Positions 10,112-18,203 of a stretch of 64,000 bases of DNA are shown one piece after another (the first letter of the stretch is position 1; each line of letters starts with the position of its first letter). Below the pieces are notes generated by a model that saw only the letters and a list, made by a program, of their open reading frames with translations, was not told the origin of the DNA and searched no databases. Made by a program: the position numbers and the translations under genes. Origin of the DNA: Kiloniellaceae bacterium (GTDB taxonomy: Bacteria; Pseudomonadota; Alphaproteobacteria; Kiloniellales; J153); contig JAJFGO010000003.1 of the NCBI GenBank assembly GCA_021776095.1, positions 124,001 through 188,000 on the forward strand, read 5' to 3'.

Positions 10112-10146
10112 GCGCGCGGGCTGGAACCATGTATCGGACGCACGCT

Positions 10147-11274
10147 CTAGCGTCGCAAGCGTTCCGGCGCGAGGTCTTGGGCGCTTAGACCCTGGGCGGC
10201 CACATCCTCGGGCAAATCCGCGCCGGTCGCGAGCGCTGCGGCGGTTCGGGCGGCGGCGGGGGCGGTTTGAATGCCGTAACCGCCTTGTCCGGCGAGCCAA
10301 AAGAATCCGTTGAGGTCCGGGTCCATGCCGATGACCAGAGACTTGTCGGCGACGAAACTACGCAGGCCGGCCCACTTGTGAGCGATGCTGCGGACCGGGA
10401 GCGTGGTCACGGTCTCAATGCGTTCGGCGGTGATCGCGACATCCATCTCGTCCGGCCGTACGTCGCAGGGCGGGGAGGGCGTTTCGTCGGCCGGTGAGGC
10501 GAAGATTCGGCCGGCATCGGGCTTAAAGTAAAAGCTCTCGTCGACCACGGCCACCAGCGGCCAAGGGCGTGGATCCAACCCGTCGGGCGGGTCGATCACG
10601 ATCGCCGTGCGCCGCTTCGGGATCAGGCCGAGGGGGCGGGCCCCGGCCAGCTTCCCAACCTCGTCGGCCCAGGCGCCGGCGGCGTTGACCACGATCGGGG
10701 CAGAGAATGACCCGGCCCGGGTTTCGACCTGCCACACGCCCCCGGCGCGACACAGAGCCGTCACCTGGGCCTTGAGGACAAGCTCGCTACCACGCTGGCG
10801 CAGGCCCTTCAGGTAGCCTTGATGCAGGGTGTGCACGTCGATGTCCATGGCCATGCGCTCGACCAAGCCGCCAGCCGCGTATTCGGGCCGGAGGATCGGC
10901 ACCGCCTTTAAGATCTCCTCGCGGTCCAGGCTGGCCACATCGGGGGTCATTTGGCGCACCTCGTCCTCGAGGCGGGCAAGCTCGTTCAGTTGATCCTCGC
11001 GCGCTACATAAAGCGCCGGGCGCGAGTTGAGCAGAGGGTGTTCGGCGAAACCGGCGGGCGGCGCGTCGTAGAACGCTCGGCTGGCCCGGGTCAGGCGCTG
11101 GATTGTTGCATTGCCGTAGGTTTCCAGAAACTGCGCGGCGGAGCGCCCCGTGCTGTGATAGCCGGCGGTATCCTCGGCCTCGAGGACCGCGACCCGCCGT
11201 TGCCCGGCCAGCTCATAGCCCGCAGAGGCGCCAGCGATTCCCGCGCCGATAATCAGGACGTCGTATTTGTGCAT
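10147..11274 (-). CDS. FAD-dependent oxidoreductase (DAO/DadA-like)
   Basis: A 375-aa flavoprotein of the D-amino-acid oxidase/glycine oxidase superfamily. The N-terminal Rossmann motif VLIIGAGIAGASAGYEL (about residues 6-22) binds FAD, and the STGRSAAQF segment (about 42-50) is typical of the DAO fold. The C-terminal GQGGYGIQTAPA closes the FAD site. It probably oxidises an amine or amino acid, but the substrate is not evident. It is convergent with pyc (35 bp apart). No signal peptide is apparent. Confidence 0.87.
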   Translation of the reverse strand: MHKYDVLIIGAGIAGASAGYELAGQRRVAVLEAEDTAGYHSTGRSAAQFLETYGNATIQRLTRASRAFYDAPPAGFAEHPLLNSRPALYVAREDQLNELARLEDEVRQMTPDVASLDREEILKAVPILRPEYAAGGLVERMAMDIDVHTLHQGYLKGLRQRGSELVLKAQVTALCRAGGVWQVETRAGSFSAPIVVNAAGAWADEVGKLAGARPLGLIPKRRTAIVIDPPDGLDPRPWPLVAVVDESFYFKPDAGRIFASPADETPSPPCDVRPDEMDVAITAERIETVTTLPVRSIAHKWAGLRSFVADKSLVIGMDPDLNGFFWLAGQGGYGIQTAPAAARTAAALATGADLPEDVAAQGLSAQDLAPERLRR

Positions 11275-11319
11275 TTTGGAGTTTCGCCTCGGTACTAGGC
11301 CGCCATCAATTCGGACGTT

Positions 11320-12036
11320 CTAGGCGTCGAGCCAGGGACTCAGCGCGCTACGGTAAAGTATTAGGAGGCCGACCCCGACTGTCACCGCGCCGATGCCGAT
11401 CTGCATGCCCTGGTGGGCCCAGGTCAAGGCACGTCCCGAATAGCTGAGCGGCACGGCGATCGCGGCCGAGAGCATGGCCATGCCAATAGTCGCGCCAAGG
11501 CCGAAGACAGCGATATAGAGAAGTCCGAGCCAAGGATCGCGGACGCTGGAGAGGGCCAGAATCAAGAGCGCTGCGGAGCCCGCCAGGCCATTCATCATGC
11601 CGACCAAGAGGCTGCGCAGGGGCATGCCGTTTGGATGCGCGTGGTCGTGCCGGGCGAGGTCGTGGTCTTGGCTCTGCCCAGCGTGGGAATGGGCGTGCAG
11701 ATGGATCATGCCGTCCGCGTGACGGTGCCGATGAAAGTGGATTCGGTCGCGGCGCAGGCGGCGCAAAACGTCCAATCCCAGGGCGACCAGCATGGCGCCG
11801 ACCACGGCCTCCAGACCCAACGCCAAGCCTTCGGGAATCGCGCTGCCCAAGATCAAGACCGCGCCGCCGAACAGCAGCAGGGTCAAAGCATGGCCCAGGC
11901 CCCAAACCGCGCCGTGGCGCACGATGCCCCTGAACGACCGCCCTCGCACGGCGATGCTGGCGACCGCAGCGATGTGATCGGCCTCGAGCGCGTGTTGCAG
12001 GCCGATCAGAAAACCGAGTGTGAGGATTGAGATCAT
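11320..12036 (-). CDS. Nickel/cobalt transporter-like membrane protein (NicO/UreH type)
   Basis: Membrane protein of 238 aa with about six hydrophobic segments. The first helix contains HALEADHIAAV, matching the HxxxxDH metal-selectivity motif of NiCoT/UreH-like transporters. A cytosolic loop at about residues 98-135 is extremely rich in histidine (HFHRHRH, HLHAHSH, HDHAH), as in metal-handling loops. Uptake versus efflux cannot be decided. No urease or hydrogenase genes lie nearby. It is separated from the OsmC gene by about 180 bp, in divergent orientation. Confidence 0.82.
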   Translation of the reverse strand: MISILTLGFLIGLQHALEADHIAAVASIAVRGRSFRGIVRHGAVWGLGHALTLLLFGGAVLILGSAIPEGLALGLEAVVGAMLVALGLDVLRRLRRDRIHFHRHRHADGMIHLHAHSHAGQSQDHDLARHDHAHPNGMPLRSLLVGMMNGLAGSAALLILALSSVRDPWLGLLYIAVFGLGATIGMAMLSAAIAVPLSYSGRALTWAHQGMQIGIGAVTVGVGLLILYRSALSPWLDA

Positions 12037-12216
12037 GGGTTAGCTCATTCGATCGCGGAATAGGTGTCGCCCTGACATCCTTTCATGGACATAAGCTATT
12101 CGCGGTTTCGAGTCTAACCAGATCGGTCCGCGCGCCGTGCGCGACCTGATTCAGCTTATGGAGAGAGTGCCAAAACCCTATGCGAATGCAGCCGCTGGAC
12201 GTAGGATCGAGCCATC

Positions 12217-12648
12217 ATGAAAGCACGGATCAAATGGATCGAGAGCGTGTCCTTCACCGGGCAAAGCGGCAGCGGGCACAGCGTTGTCATGGACGGCGCG
12301 CCCGAGGCGGGCGGGCGGGATTTGGGCCCCCGTCCCATGGAGATGCTGTTGCTCGGTCTAGGTGGGTGCGCCGCTTTCGATGTGGTCGAGATCCTGCGTA
12401 AGGGGCGCGAAGACGTAACCGATTGCGTGGTCGAGATGGAGGCCGAGAGGGCTGGCTCGATACCCAAGGTCTTTACCCGGATCCACATGCGTTTCGCGGT
12501 CACGGGCCGGGCCCTCGATCCGGCGAAGGTCGAGCGGGCGATCAAGCTATCGGCGGAGAAATATTGTTCGGCCAGCGCCATGCTCGGCAAGACCGCTGAG
12601 ATCACCCACAGCTTTGAGGTTCTGAAACCAGACGGACCCGCGCTCTAG
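12217..12648 (+). CDS. OsmC family protein (YhfA-like)
   Basis: An OsmC-fold protein of 143 aa, a thiol-dependent peroxide/redox protein family. Two conserved cysteines are present, C51 (in LGLGGCAAFDVV) and C117 (in AEKYCSASAM), at the spacing expected for peroxidatic and resolving residues. ATG 12217 follows AGGATCG. The terminal codons are CTC TAG, and that CTAG is the insertion site of the adjoining IS481-family element, so the protein end is intact although the downstream region was interrupted. Confidence 0.88.
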   Translation: MKARIKWIESVSFTGQSGSGHSVVMDGAPEAGGRDLGPRPMEMLLLGLGGCAAFDVVEILRKGREDVTDCVVEMEAERAGSIPKVFTRIHMRFAVTGRALDPAKVERAIKLSAEKYCSASAMLGKTAEITHSFEVLKPDGPAL

Positions 12649-12672
12649 GTGTTTAGTCCCGGCATTTGATGG
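12645..12672 (+). repeat. Left terminal inverted repeat of the IS481 element
   Basis: Twenty-eight bases beginning CTAGGTGTTTAGTCCCGG. They match the reverse complement of 13644-13671 except for one base (CCCGG against CCTGG). The first four bases overlap the OsmC stop codon. Confidence 0.9.
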
Positions 12673-12705
12673 TGCATTATTTTCCGGAGAATGGAAGGAT
12701 GCGCT

Positions 12706-13671
12706 ATGGGACAGGTTCTTCACGGCTGCGCCACGACGACAGAGGCGGTCCGTCGAGCAATACAGGATAGTCAAGAGAGCCTGACGGTTCTTGCCACGCG
12801 GCACGGGATCAACCCGAAGACGGTGGCCAAGTGGAAGAAGCGCAGCTCGGTCGGCGATCTGCCGGCAGGCCCGAGAGAGCCGAAGTCCACAGTCCTATCG
12901 GCTGAGGAAGAAGCCATGGTGGTCGCGTTCCGTCGCCACACTTTGCTGCCTCTCGACGACTGCCTATACGCCTTGCAGGCGACGATCCCGCATCTCACGC
13001 GGTCGTCCCTGCACCGCTGTCTTCAACGCCACGGCATCTCTCGGCTGCCCGATGTCACCGGCGACAAGCCCGACAGGAAGAAGTTCAGGGCCTATCCGAT
13101 CGGCTACTTCCATATCGACATCGCCGAGGTCCGCACGGAAGGCGGCAAGCTCTACCTGTTCGTCGCGATCGACCGGACCTCCAAGTTCGCCTTTGCTCAG
13201 CTTGTCGAGCGGGCTAACACAAAAACGGCCAGCGCGTTTCTCGATGCTCTGGTCGATGCCGTGCCCTACACAATCCACATCGTATTGACGGACAATGGTA
13301 TCCAGTTCGCCGATCTGCCGAAGAACCGAAAGGGACCAACCGCGATGCTGCGCGGGCATCCCTTCGATCGAGTCTGCACCCGACATGGCATCGAGCACCG
13401 CCTGACCAAGCCAAACCATCCTTGGACCAATGGACAGGTCGAAAGGATGAACCGGACGATCAAAGATGCCACCGTCAAGCGATACCATTACGACAGCCAC
13501 GACAGGTTGCGTAGCCACCTCGCCGACTTCATCAATGCATACAACTATGCCCGGCGCCTGAAGACGCTTAAGGGCATCACACCTTACGAATATATCTGCA
13601 AAATCTGGACAATCGAGCCAGAACGATTCAGGCTCAACCCGATCCATCAAATGCCAGGACTAAACACCTAG
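12706..13671 (+). CDS. IS481-family transposase
   Basis: DDE transposase of about 321 aa (326 if started at the upstream in-frame ATG 12691). The N-terminal third has HTH features (LTVLATRHGINPKTVAKWKK). The catalytic core shows first Asp in FHIDIAEVR, second Asp in VLTDNGIQF and the Glu in NGQVERMNRTIKD, which is the rve/IS481 arrangement. The frame is intact. The last codons (MPGLNT then TAG) lie inside the right inverted repeat, and the TAG itself is part of the CTAG target sequence, so the stop codon comes from the insertion junction. Confidence 0.92.
   Translation: MGQVLHGCATTTEAVRRAIQDSQESLTVLATRHGINPKTVAKWKKRSSVGDLPAGPREPKSTVLSAEEEAMVVAFRRHTLLPLDDCLYALQATIPHLTRSSLHRCLQRHGISRLPDVTGDKPDRKKFRAYPIGYFHIDIAEVRTEGGKLYLFVAIDRTSKFAFAQLVERANTKTASAFLDALVDAVPYTIHIVLTDNGIQFADLPKNRKGPTAMLRGHPFDRVCTRHGIEHRLTKPNHPWTNGQVERMNRTIKDATVKRYHYDSHDRLRSHLADFINAYNYARRLKTLKGITPYEYICKIWTIEPERFRLNPIHQMPGLNT
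13644..13671 (-). repeat. Right terminal inverted repeat of the IS481 element
   Basis: Twenty-eight bases that mirror the left end with one mismatch. It contains the last six codons and the stop of the transposase gene. Confidence 0.9.
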
Positions 13672-13739
13672 GGCATGATCTTTCCAGATCGAACCACCGC
13701 GCCGAGAACTTATGCGGTGCCATTGTGGTCTGAGATTGG

Positions 13740-13782
13740 GCTCGACCGCCCTGCGGCACAGTGGCCGGCACGGCGGTCGAGC
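13740..13782 (-). terminator. Hairpin downstream of the livJ-like gene
   Basis: A perfect 11-bp inverted repeat, GCTCGACCGCC at 13740-13750 and its complement at 13772-13782, separated by 21 bases. It lies 21 bp past the stop of the minus-strand binding-protein gene, between it and the IS481 element. There is no T-run after the stem on the minus strand, so it may act as an mRNA 3'-end stabiliser or a Rho-linked end rather than a canonical intrinsic terminator. Confidence 0.4.
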
Positions 13783-13802
13783 GTATTGGCACGAGATCAT
13801 CG

Positions 13803-15059
13803 TTACGGCTTCAGCAGAAGTTTGTCTGAGGTCGCTTGACTGCGCGGCCAGAGGATCTGGGCATTTTCCGGTGCCTGGTCCGCCTTGTCGTATTGGATGA
13901 CGAAAATCGGCACTTCCGGCCACTGCTGGAAGGCCCAGGCGGGGTCCTTCTTCTGTGGGAAGTAGATGGTCCCGCGGGTACCTTCCCACTTCAAGCTACG
14001 CAGCGCCTCCGAGATCTTGACCGAATTGTCGGTGCCCGCGGCTTTGATCGCCTCGGCAATCACCATGACGCCGTCATAGCCTTCCATGGCAACCGCGTTG
14101 GCGGGCCGGCCGGTCGCCTTTTGATAGGAGGCGCCGAAAGTGCGCGAAAGCGGCGTATCCGGCTTGCCCGAAAGACCGGCGGGATTGCCGATCATGTAAA
14201 CGCCGTCCTTACCCATGGTATTCCAGAATTCCGGCTCCAGCACGTCGGACCCGGCGGCGAAGACCGCTGTATCCTTGCTGGGGCCGACACCCAGGTCGTA
14301 GGACTGGCGCAGCATTTGCAACAGGCCGGCGCCGGTGAAGCCGGCGATCAAGAGATCGGGCCTCGGGTCCGCCCGCTTCAGCTGGAGGAGCTGAGGCGTG
14401 AAGTCGGTGACGGTCCGTTCGGCGGTGAAGGAGGTTACCTTGGTGCCGCCCGCTAGGAGGTTCTTCTTGAAGACGTCGATGACGCCCAGGCCCCAGTCGG
14501 AGTTCTCGCCGATGATGGCGACGTGCTTGAAGCCAACCGCCTTCACCCAGTCCGCGGCCACCGAATAGACCAGCGAGTTGGCGACGGTGACCCGGAACAC
14601 CTCGGGAATCTGCGCGCCGGTCACGTTGTCCGACCAGCATTCCCCGGCAATGAAGGGAATTGCGTGCTTGTGGGCGACCGGCCCAACCGCGGCGCAAACC
14701 GCGCTATGGGCGCTACCGGTCACCGCGGCGACTTTTTCCTTGCTGGCCAGGCGCTCGAAGGCGGCCACGCCCTTTTCCGGTACGCCGGAGGTGTCTTCGA
14801 CGATCAACTCGACCTTTTTGCCAAGCAATCCGCCGGCGGCATTGATTTCCTCGATCGCGACTTTCATGCCATCGCGTAGCGATTCGCCACCCGGCACGCT
14901 ACCCGGTGGCGAAAGAGGTGCGATACCCCCGATCTTGATGGTGTCGGCGGCCGAAGCTTGAGCGGTCAAGAACATAGCGCTGCCAAAGGCGATGGCGCTG
15001 CCCGCCAGCATGAGCCGGCGGCCAATCTGCAATTGCTTCCCTATATGCGCGGCAATCAT
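13803..15059 (-). CDS. Branched-chain amino acid-type ABC substrate-binding protein
   Basis: Periplasmic binding protein of 418 aa, LivJ/Peripla_BP_6 family. The signal peptide spans about residues 1-37 (basic GRRLMLAG, hydrophobic core, AQASAADT). The mature part begins IKIGGIAPLSPPGS and has the family ELIVEDTSGVPEKG segment. It is transcribed away from the livHMGF operon, with the HTH regulator gene between them. A candidate operator shared with that operon lies about 200 bp upstream. The ligand may be a branched-chain amino acid or another amide/aromatic compound. Confidence 0.92.
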   Translation of the reverse strand: MIAAHIGKQLQIGRRLMLAGSAIAFGSAMFLTAQASAADTIKIGGIAPLSPPGSVPGGESLRDGMKVAIEEINAAGGLLGKKVELIVEDTSGVPEKGVAAFERLASKEKVAAVTGSAHSAVCAAVGPVAHKHAIPFIAGECWSDNVTGAQIPEVFRVTVANSLVYSVAADWVKAVGFKHVAIIGENSDWGLGVIDVFKKNLLAGGTKVTSFTAERTVTDFTPQLLQLKRADPRPDLLIAGFTGAGLLQMLRQSYDLGVGPSKDTAVFAAGSDVLEPEFWNTMGKDGVYMIGNPAGLSGKPDTPLSRTFGASYQKATGRPANAVAMEGYDGVMVIAEAIKAAGTDNSVKISEALRSLKWEGTRGTIYFPQKKDPAWAFQQWPEVPIFVIQYDKADQAPENAQILWPRSQATSDKLLLKP

Positions 15060-15255
15060 TTGTTTCTCTCCTGTTGGTCGAAGGCACGACTAATGTGGTC
15101 GATACTTGTGACCGCCGTGTCTTGTCATATCGGATCTAGGTCTGGGCTCTCTCTCCACATGGGCCCGGTACCAGGGGGAGAAAGGATATCCGAGAGCGGG
15201 GCAAAGAAGGAGGCGATTTCGCCAATGTTCTTTCAGTGAATTTGCGCATAAAAGG

Positions 15256-15273
15256 CATAAAATAGCATAATAG
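15256..15273. promoter_or_regulatory. Candidate operator upstream of livJ
   Basis: Eighteen bases, CATAAAATAGCATAATAG, differing at only two positions from 16197-16214 in the other regulatory gap of this transporter cluster. Two CATAA half-sites are 10 bp apart, and a third CATAA lies at 15247. It sits between the regulator stop (15308) and the livJ start (15059). Binding by the adjacent HTH protein is inferred. Confidence 0.5.
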
Positions 15274-15307
15274 CGAAAGGTCCTACCAATGCCACCATGA
15301 TCCCATT

Positions 15308-16156
15308 TCAGTTGGGCAGAGCGCGAAGCGCGCTCGAGCCCGACGGAATCACGTTTTCAATCGCGCGCACGATGGTTGGGTCCAACTCGCTTGAATCGGG
15401 GCGATAGAGGCCGCATTGGCCCAAGCACGCCTTCAAATTCGCGCCCGGGCCAAGGAATTCGAGAAGAATTCTTGAGCAGATCGGTTCGCGCGAGGTCTGC
15501 CCCGCAGTGCCTAGGGTTAATCCGGTCAGCAGGCTGACCTTGTTCTTGTAGGAGGGGTAGAGGATCGAGTGGGATATCTCGTTGCCGGTCAATATCTCTC
15601 GATCAATCAGGAAAATACGTTCGCGTAGGTACAGCGCGACGCCCTCATATTTGAAGACGAAGCCCGCGCCCAAGGGCTGCTCCCGATCAACCAGGCGCTC
15701 GATACGCTTGTAGCCCGCGATGCCATCGCGTTCCGAGAGGTGCAGGACCGCCTTCAGGATTTTCCCGGGGACCGAGAACGAGTGGTAATAGGTAAAATAG
15801 TATCCATAGTATTTCTGAATGGCGGGGTCGGATTGTTCGATGCCGCGTTTGAGGGACCGGATCAGGTAATTGTCGCCTTCGCCCACGGTTCTGATGCCGC
15901 GGATCTCAACGATCTTACGCAAATCGCGATGGGGCGAGAGGATTTCGAATTCTTCGACGCCGAAAAACTCGCAGATGCGCCGCATGTTCCGGTTCGAAGG
16001 ACGGGCAAGACCGGCGGCGTATTTATTGAACTGCTGCCGATTGATTCCGATTCGCCGGCATACCTCAGATATGGATTTATAATAGCTACATAGGTGCCGG
16101 AGATTCTGCGTGAATTCCTGATCTGATATTGCGTTCTGTGGGTTCCGTGTGATCAC
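15308..16156 (-). CDS. HTH (XRE-like) transcriptional regulator of the liv cluster
   Basis: Regulator of 282 aa. An N-terminal Cro/C1-type helix-turn-helix is visible at about residues 15-75 (SISEVCRRIGINRQQFNKYAAG, then RPSNRNMRRICEFFGVEE). The rest, about 200 residues, is an effector or dimerisation domain that I do not recognise. It lies between the divergent binding-protein gene and the permease/ATPase operon, and both gaps hold near-identical CATAA repeats, so local control of the transporter is the natural inference. Its base composition looks somewhat less GC-rich than its neighbours. Confidence 0.8.
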   Translation of the reverse strand: MITRNPQNAISDQEFTQNLRHLCSYYKSISEVCRRIGINRQQFNKYAAGLARPSNRNMRRICEFFGVEEFEILSPHRDLRKIVEIRGIRTVGEGDNYLIRSLKRGIEQSDPAIQKYYGYYFTYYHSFSVPGKILKAVLHLSERDGIAGYKRIERLVDREQPLGAGFVFKYEGVALYLRERIFLIDREILTGNEISHSILYPSYKNKVSLLTGLTLGTAGQTSREPICSRILLEFLGPGANLKACLGQCGLYRPDSSELDPTIVRAIENVIPSGSSALRALPN

Positions 16157-16196
16157 GTCACTTTGTCCAGGCTTGTGCGGCTCAATGCCCTAGGAA

Positions 16197-16214
16197 CATA
16201 AACAAGCATAATAG
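16197..16214. promoter_or_regulatory. Candidate operator between regulator and livHMGF
   Basis: CATAAACAAGCATAATAG, 16 of 18 identical to 15256-15273. It lies 41 bp upstream of the regulator start and 119 bp upstream of livH, so it could control both divergent units, including autoregulation. Confidence 0.5.
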
Positions 16215-16266
16215 ATGGGCCAAATCCAGTGTATCCCTGACGCGTCTCTTTAGGGCAGAGTGTCGC

Positions 16267-16305
16267 CCCGTTGACGGCGGCTATAAGGTAGCCGCCGTCA
16301 ACGGG
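16267..16305 (+). promoter_or_regulatory. Long perfect hairpin in the livH leader
   Basis: A perfect 16-bp inverted repeat, CCCGTTGACGGCGGCT at 16267-16282 and its complement at 16290-16305, with a 7-base loop, ending 27 bp before the livH ATG. No T-tract follows. In the mRNA it would form a very stable stem near the ribosome entry site. In DNA it could be a dimeric operator. Confidence 0.5.
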
Positions 16306-16332
16306 ATAATCGGGTACCTCACGGGTCACGCA

Positions 16333-17235
16333 ATGTCAGCCATGGCGCTCTTCGAGCAGGTCGTGAACGGCCTGATCATCAGCATTTTTTACGCGCTGGC
16401 GGCTCTGGGCCTCTCTCTGATTTTCGGCGTTCTGAAGATCGTGAATTTCGCGCAGGGCGAACTCTATATGCTCGGAGGTTTCGTCTACTACGTTTTCGCC
16501 TCCTTGCTCGGCCTTCCACCCGTTGCGGCGGTCCTGGTGGCTTTTGCCGCGCTATTTATCGTGGGCGCCCTGGTCGAGCGCCTGCTGATCGATCCGATCC
16601 ATGCCGGCAAAGTGGAGCGGGTGGACGAATACGCCATCATGATCACCTTTGGTTTGGCGATCTTGTTGCAAAATTTAATGCTCGGCCTCTTCGGCCCCTG
16701 GACTAAACGGCCGGATGCCATATTGCGCGGTCGCGTCGAGATCGGTGAACTGATTATCAGCGGGGACCGCCTTGCGGCCGCTGGTGTCGGTGTGCTCCTC
16801 ATCATCGCGGTTCTGGCTTTCATCCGCTACACCTGGGCCGGTAAGGCGATCCGGGCGGTGTCCCAGGACCGCGAAACGGCTGGCGTGATCGGCGTCGATG
16901 CCCGCTTGACCGGCATGCTGGCCTTCGGCCTTGGCGGTGCTCTGGCCGGTGCCGCCGGGGCGCTGATCGGGCCGGTCTTCCTGGTTTATCCGACCATGGG
17001 CGTGATCCCGGTCATCAAGGCATATGTGATCGTGGTTCTGGGAGGCTTGGGTTCGGTGCCCGGCGCCATACTCGGCGCTTTTGTTTTGGGCCAGGTGGAG
17101 AGCCTGGCAACCGTCCTGATTCCGGATACGACTCGCGCTTTGGCCTACAAGGACGCCTATGGATTGGTGCTTCTTGTTCTCGTGCTTGTCTTCCGGCCGC
17201 AAGGTCTGTTCGGGGAGCGGACCCGCAGGGCATGA
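16333..17235 (+). CDS. livH: Branched-chain amino acid-type ABC permease LivH
   Basis: Inner-membrane permease of 300 aa, LivH family, with about eight hydrophobic helices. The start region ALFEQVVNGLIISIFYALAA and LKIVNFAQGELYMLGG (about residues 36-51) are hallmarks. GALIGPVFLVYPTMG and GGLGSVPGAILGAF follow in the C-terminal half. The first gene of the livHMGF operon, it ends with ATGA overlap to livM. A second in-frame ATG lies eight codons from the ATG at 16333. Confidence 0.94.
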   Translation: MSAMALFEQVVNGLIISIFYALAALGLSLIFGVLKIVNFAQGELYMLGGFVYYVFASLLGLPPVAAVLVAFAALFIVGALVERLLIDPIHAGKVERVDEYAIMITFGLAILLQNLMLGLFGPWTKRPDAILRGRVEIGELIISGDRLAAAGVGVLLIIAVLAFIRYTWAGKAIRAVSQDRETAGVIGVDARLTGMLAFGLGGALAGAAGALIGPVFLVYPTMGVIPVIKAYVIVVLGGLGSVPGAILGAFVLGQVESLATVLIPDTTRALAYKDAYGLVLLVLVLVFRPQGLFGERTRRA

Positions 17236-18203
17236 ACAACCAAGCCAAGCCTATCCCGAGCCCAGCAGCGGCCACGGGGCTTCGACGTGGCATTCTGGGC
17301 CTGCTCGTGGTCGCGGTGTTCTTCGCGATTCCGTTTTTGGGCCTCGATGAATACTGGATCTATATCCTAACCATAGGTTTCTACTACGGGATCCTGGCAT
17401 CCAGTTGGAGCTTGATCGTCGGTTATGTTGGCCGGATCAGTTTCGCCCATGCCGCCATGAGTGGACTAGGGGCCTACGGGTCCATCTTCGCCAGTACGAC
17501 ATTTGCATTGCCCTTGTATCTGGCGATTCCCTTCGCCGGGGTCTTCACCGGCTTGGTTGGCTTGGCCATCGGACGGCTTTGTCTGCGTTTGCATGGCGCG
17601 TACCTGGGCCTGACCACCATCGCCTTTTCCGAGATCGTGCGCATCACGATTACCGCCGAGCATGAGATCACCCGCGGCAGTCTGGGACTGGCGGCGCCGG
17701 CATTATTCGAATCAGCCGACCGCGTGCAGTATTACTACAGCTTCCTGGCCGTGCTTCTGGCCAGCCTTCTGGTCATGTGGCTGGTCTTGCGATCGCGTAT
17801 CGGGCTCTTTTTCGCCGCGATTCGCGAAGATGAGGACGCCGCCGCCAGTCTGGGCGTCAAGGTGGTGCGCTGGAAGATATTTGCCTTCACCTTCAGCAGC
17901 GTGATTGCCGGGATTGCGGGCGCCTTCTACGCCCATTTCATTCAGCTTGTGGCGCCCTCGATGATGTCGCTTCAAGAGATGGGTTTTATCCTGTCGATGG
18001 CGGTGATCGGTGGATTCCAAAACATCTTTTACGCGGCCATGGGCGGCATTGTGCTCGAAGTTCTGCTCGAAGTTTTGCGCGAGATCGGTGAATGGCGCAT
18101 GGCGATCTTCGGCGCCGTCGTGATTCTGGTGCTCCGTTTCGCGCCGAACGGATTGTTCGGTGGCTTTGCGGACTACCTGGCAAGCTTGGGCCGGCGGTCA
18201 TGA
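17232..18203 (+). CDS. livM: Branched-chain amino acid-type ABC permease LivM
   Basis: Second permease of 323 aa, LivM family. The block WSLIVGYVGRISFAHAAMSG (about residues 58-77) and FYAHFIQLVAPSMMS are diagnostic. The ATG at 17232 overlaps the livH stop, and the TGA overlaps the livG ATG, so translation is coupled. It forms a heterodimeric channel with LivH. Confidence 0.93.
   Translation: MNNQAKPIPSPAAATGLRRGILGLLVVAVFFAIPFLGLDEYWIYILTIGFYYGILASSWSLIVGYVGRISFAHAAMSGLGAYGSIFASTTFALPLYLAIPFAGVFTGLVGLAIGRLCLRLHGAYLGLTTIAFSEIVRITITAEHEITRGSLGLAAPALFESADRVQYYYSFLAVLLASLLVMWLVLRSRIGLFFAAIREDEDAAASLGVKVVRWKIFAFTFSSVIAGIAGAFYAHFIQLVAPSMMSLQEMGFILSMAVIGGFQNIFYAAMGGIVLEVLLEVLREIGEWRMAIFGAVVILVLRFAPNGLFGGFADYLASLGRRS

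Larger units (their letters stand above)
12645..13671. mobile_element. IS481-family insertion sequence
   Basis: Complete element of about 1.03 kb. The termini at 12645-12672 and 13644-13671 are 28-bp inverted repeats with one mismatch (outer sequence CTAGGTGTTTAGTC). The outermost CTAG is palindromic and present at both ends. CTAG is the known target duplication of several IS481 members, so the element proper is probably 12649-13667. It carries one transposase gene. The insertion abuts the OsmC stop codon and interrupts nothing essential that I can see. Confidence 0.9.

Noticed and set aside
13672..13802. Possible second IS remnant after the IS481 element (GGGCATGATCTTTCC sequence)
   Set aside because: No matching inverted end or transposase fragment; the only structure is the hairpin after livJ.
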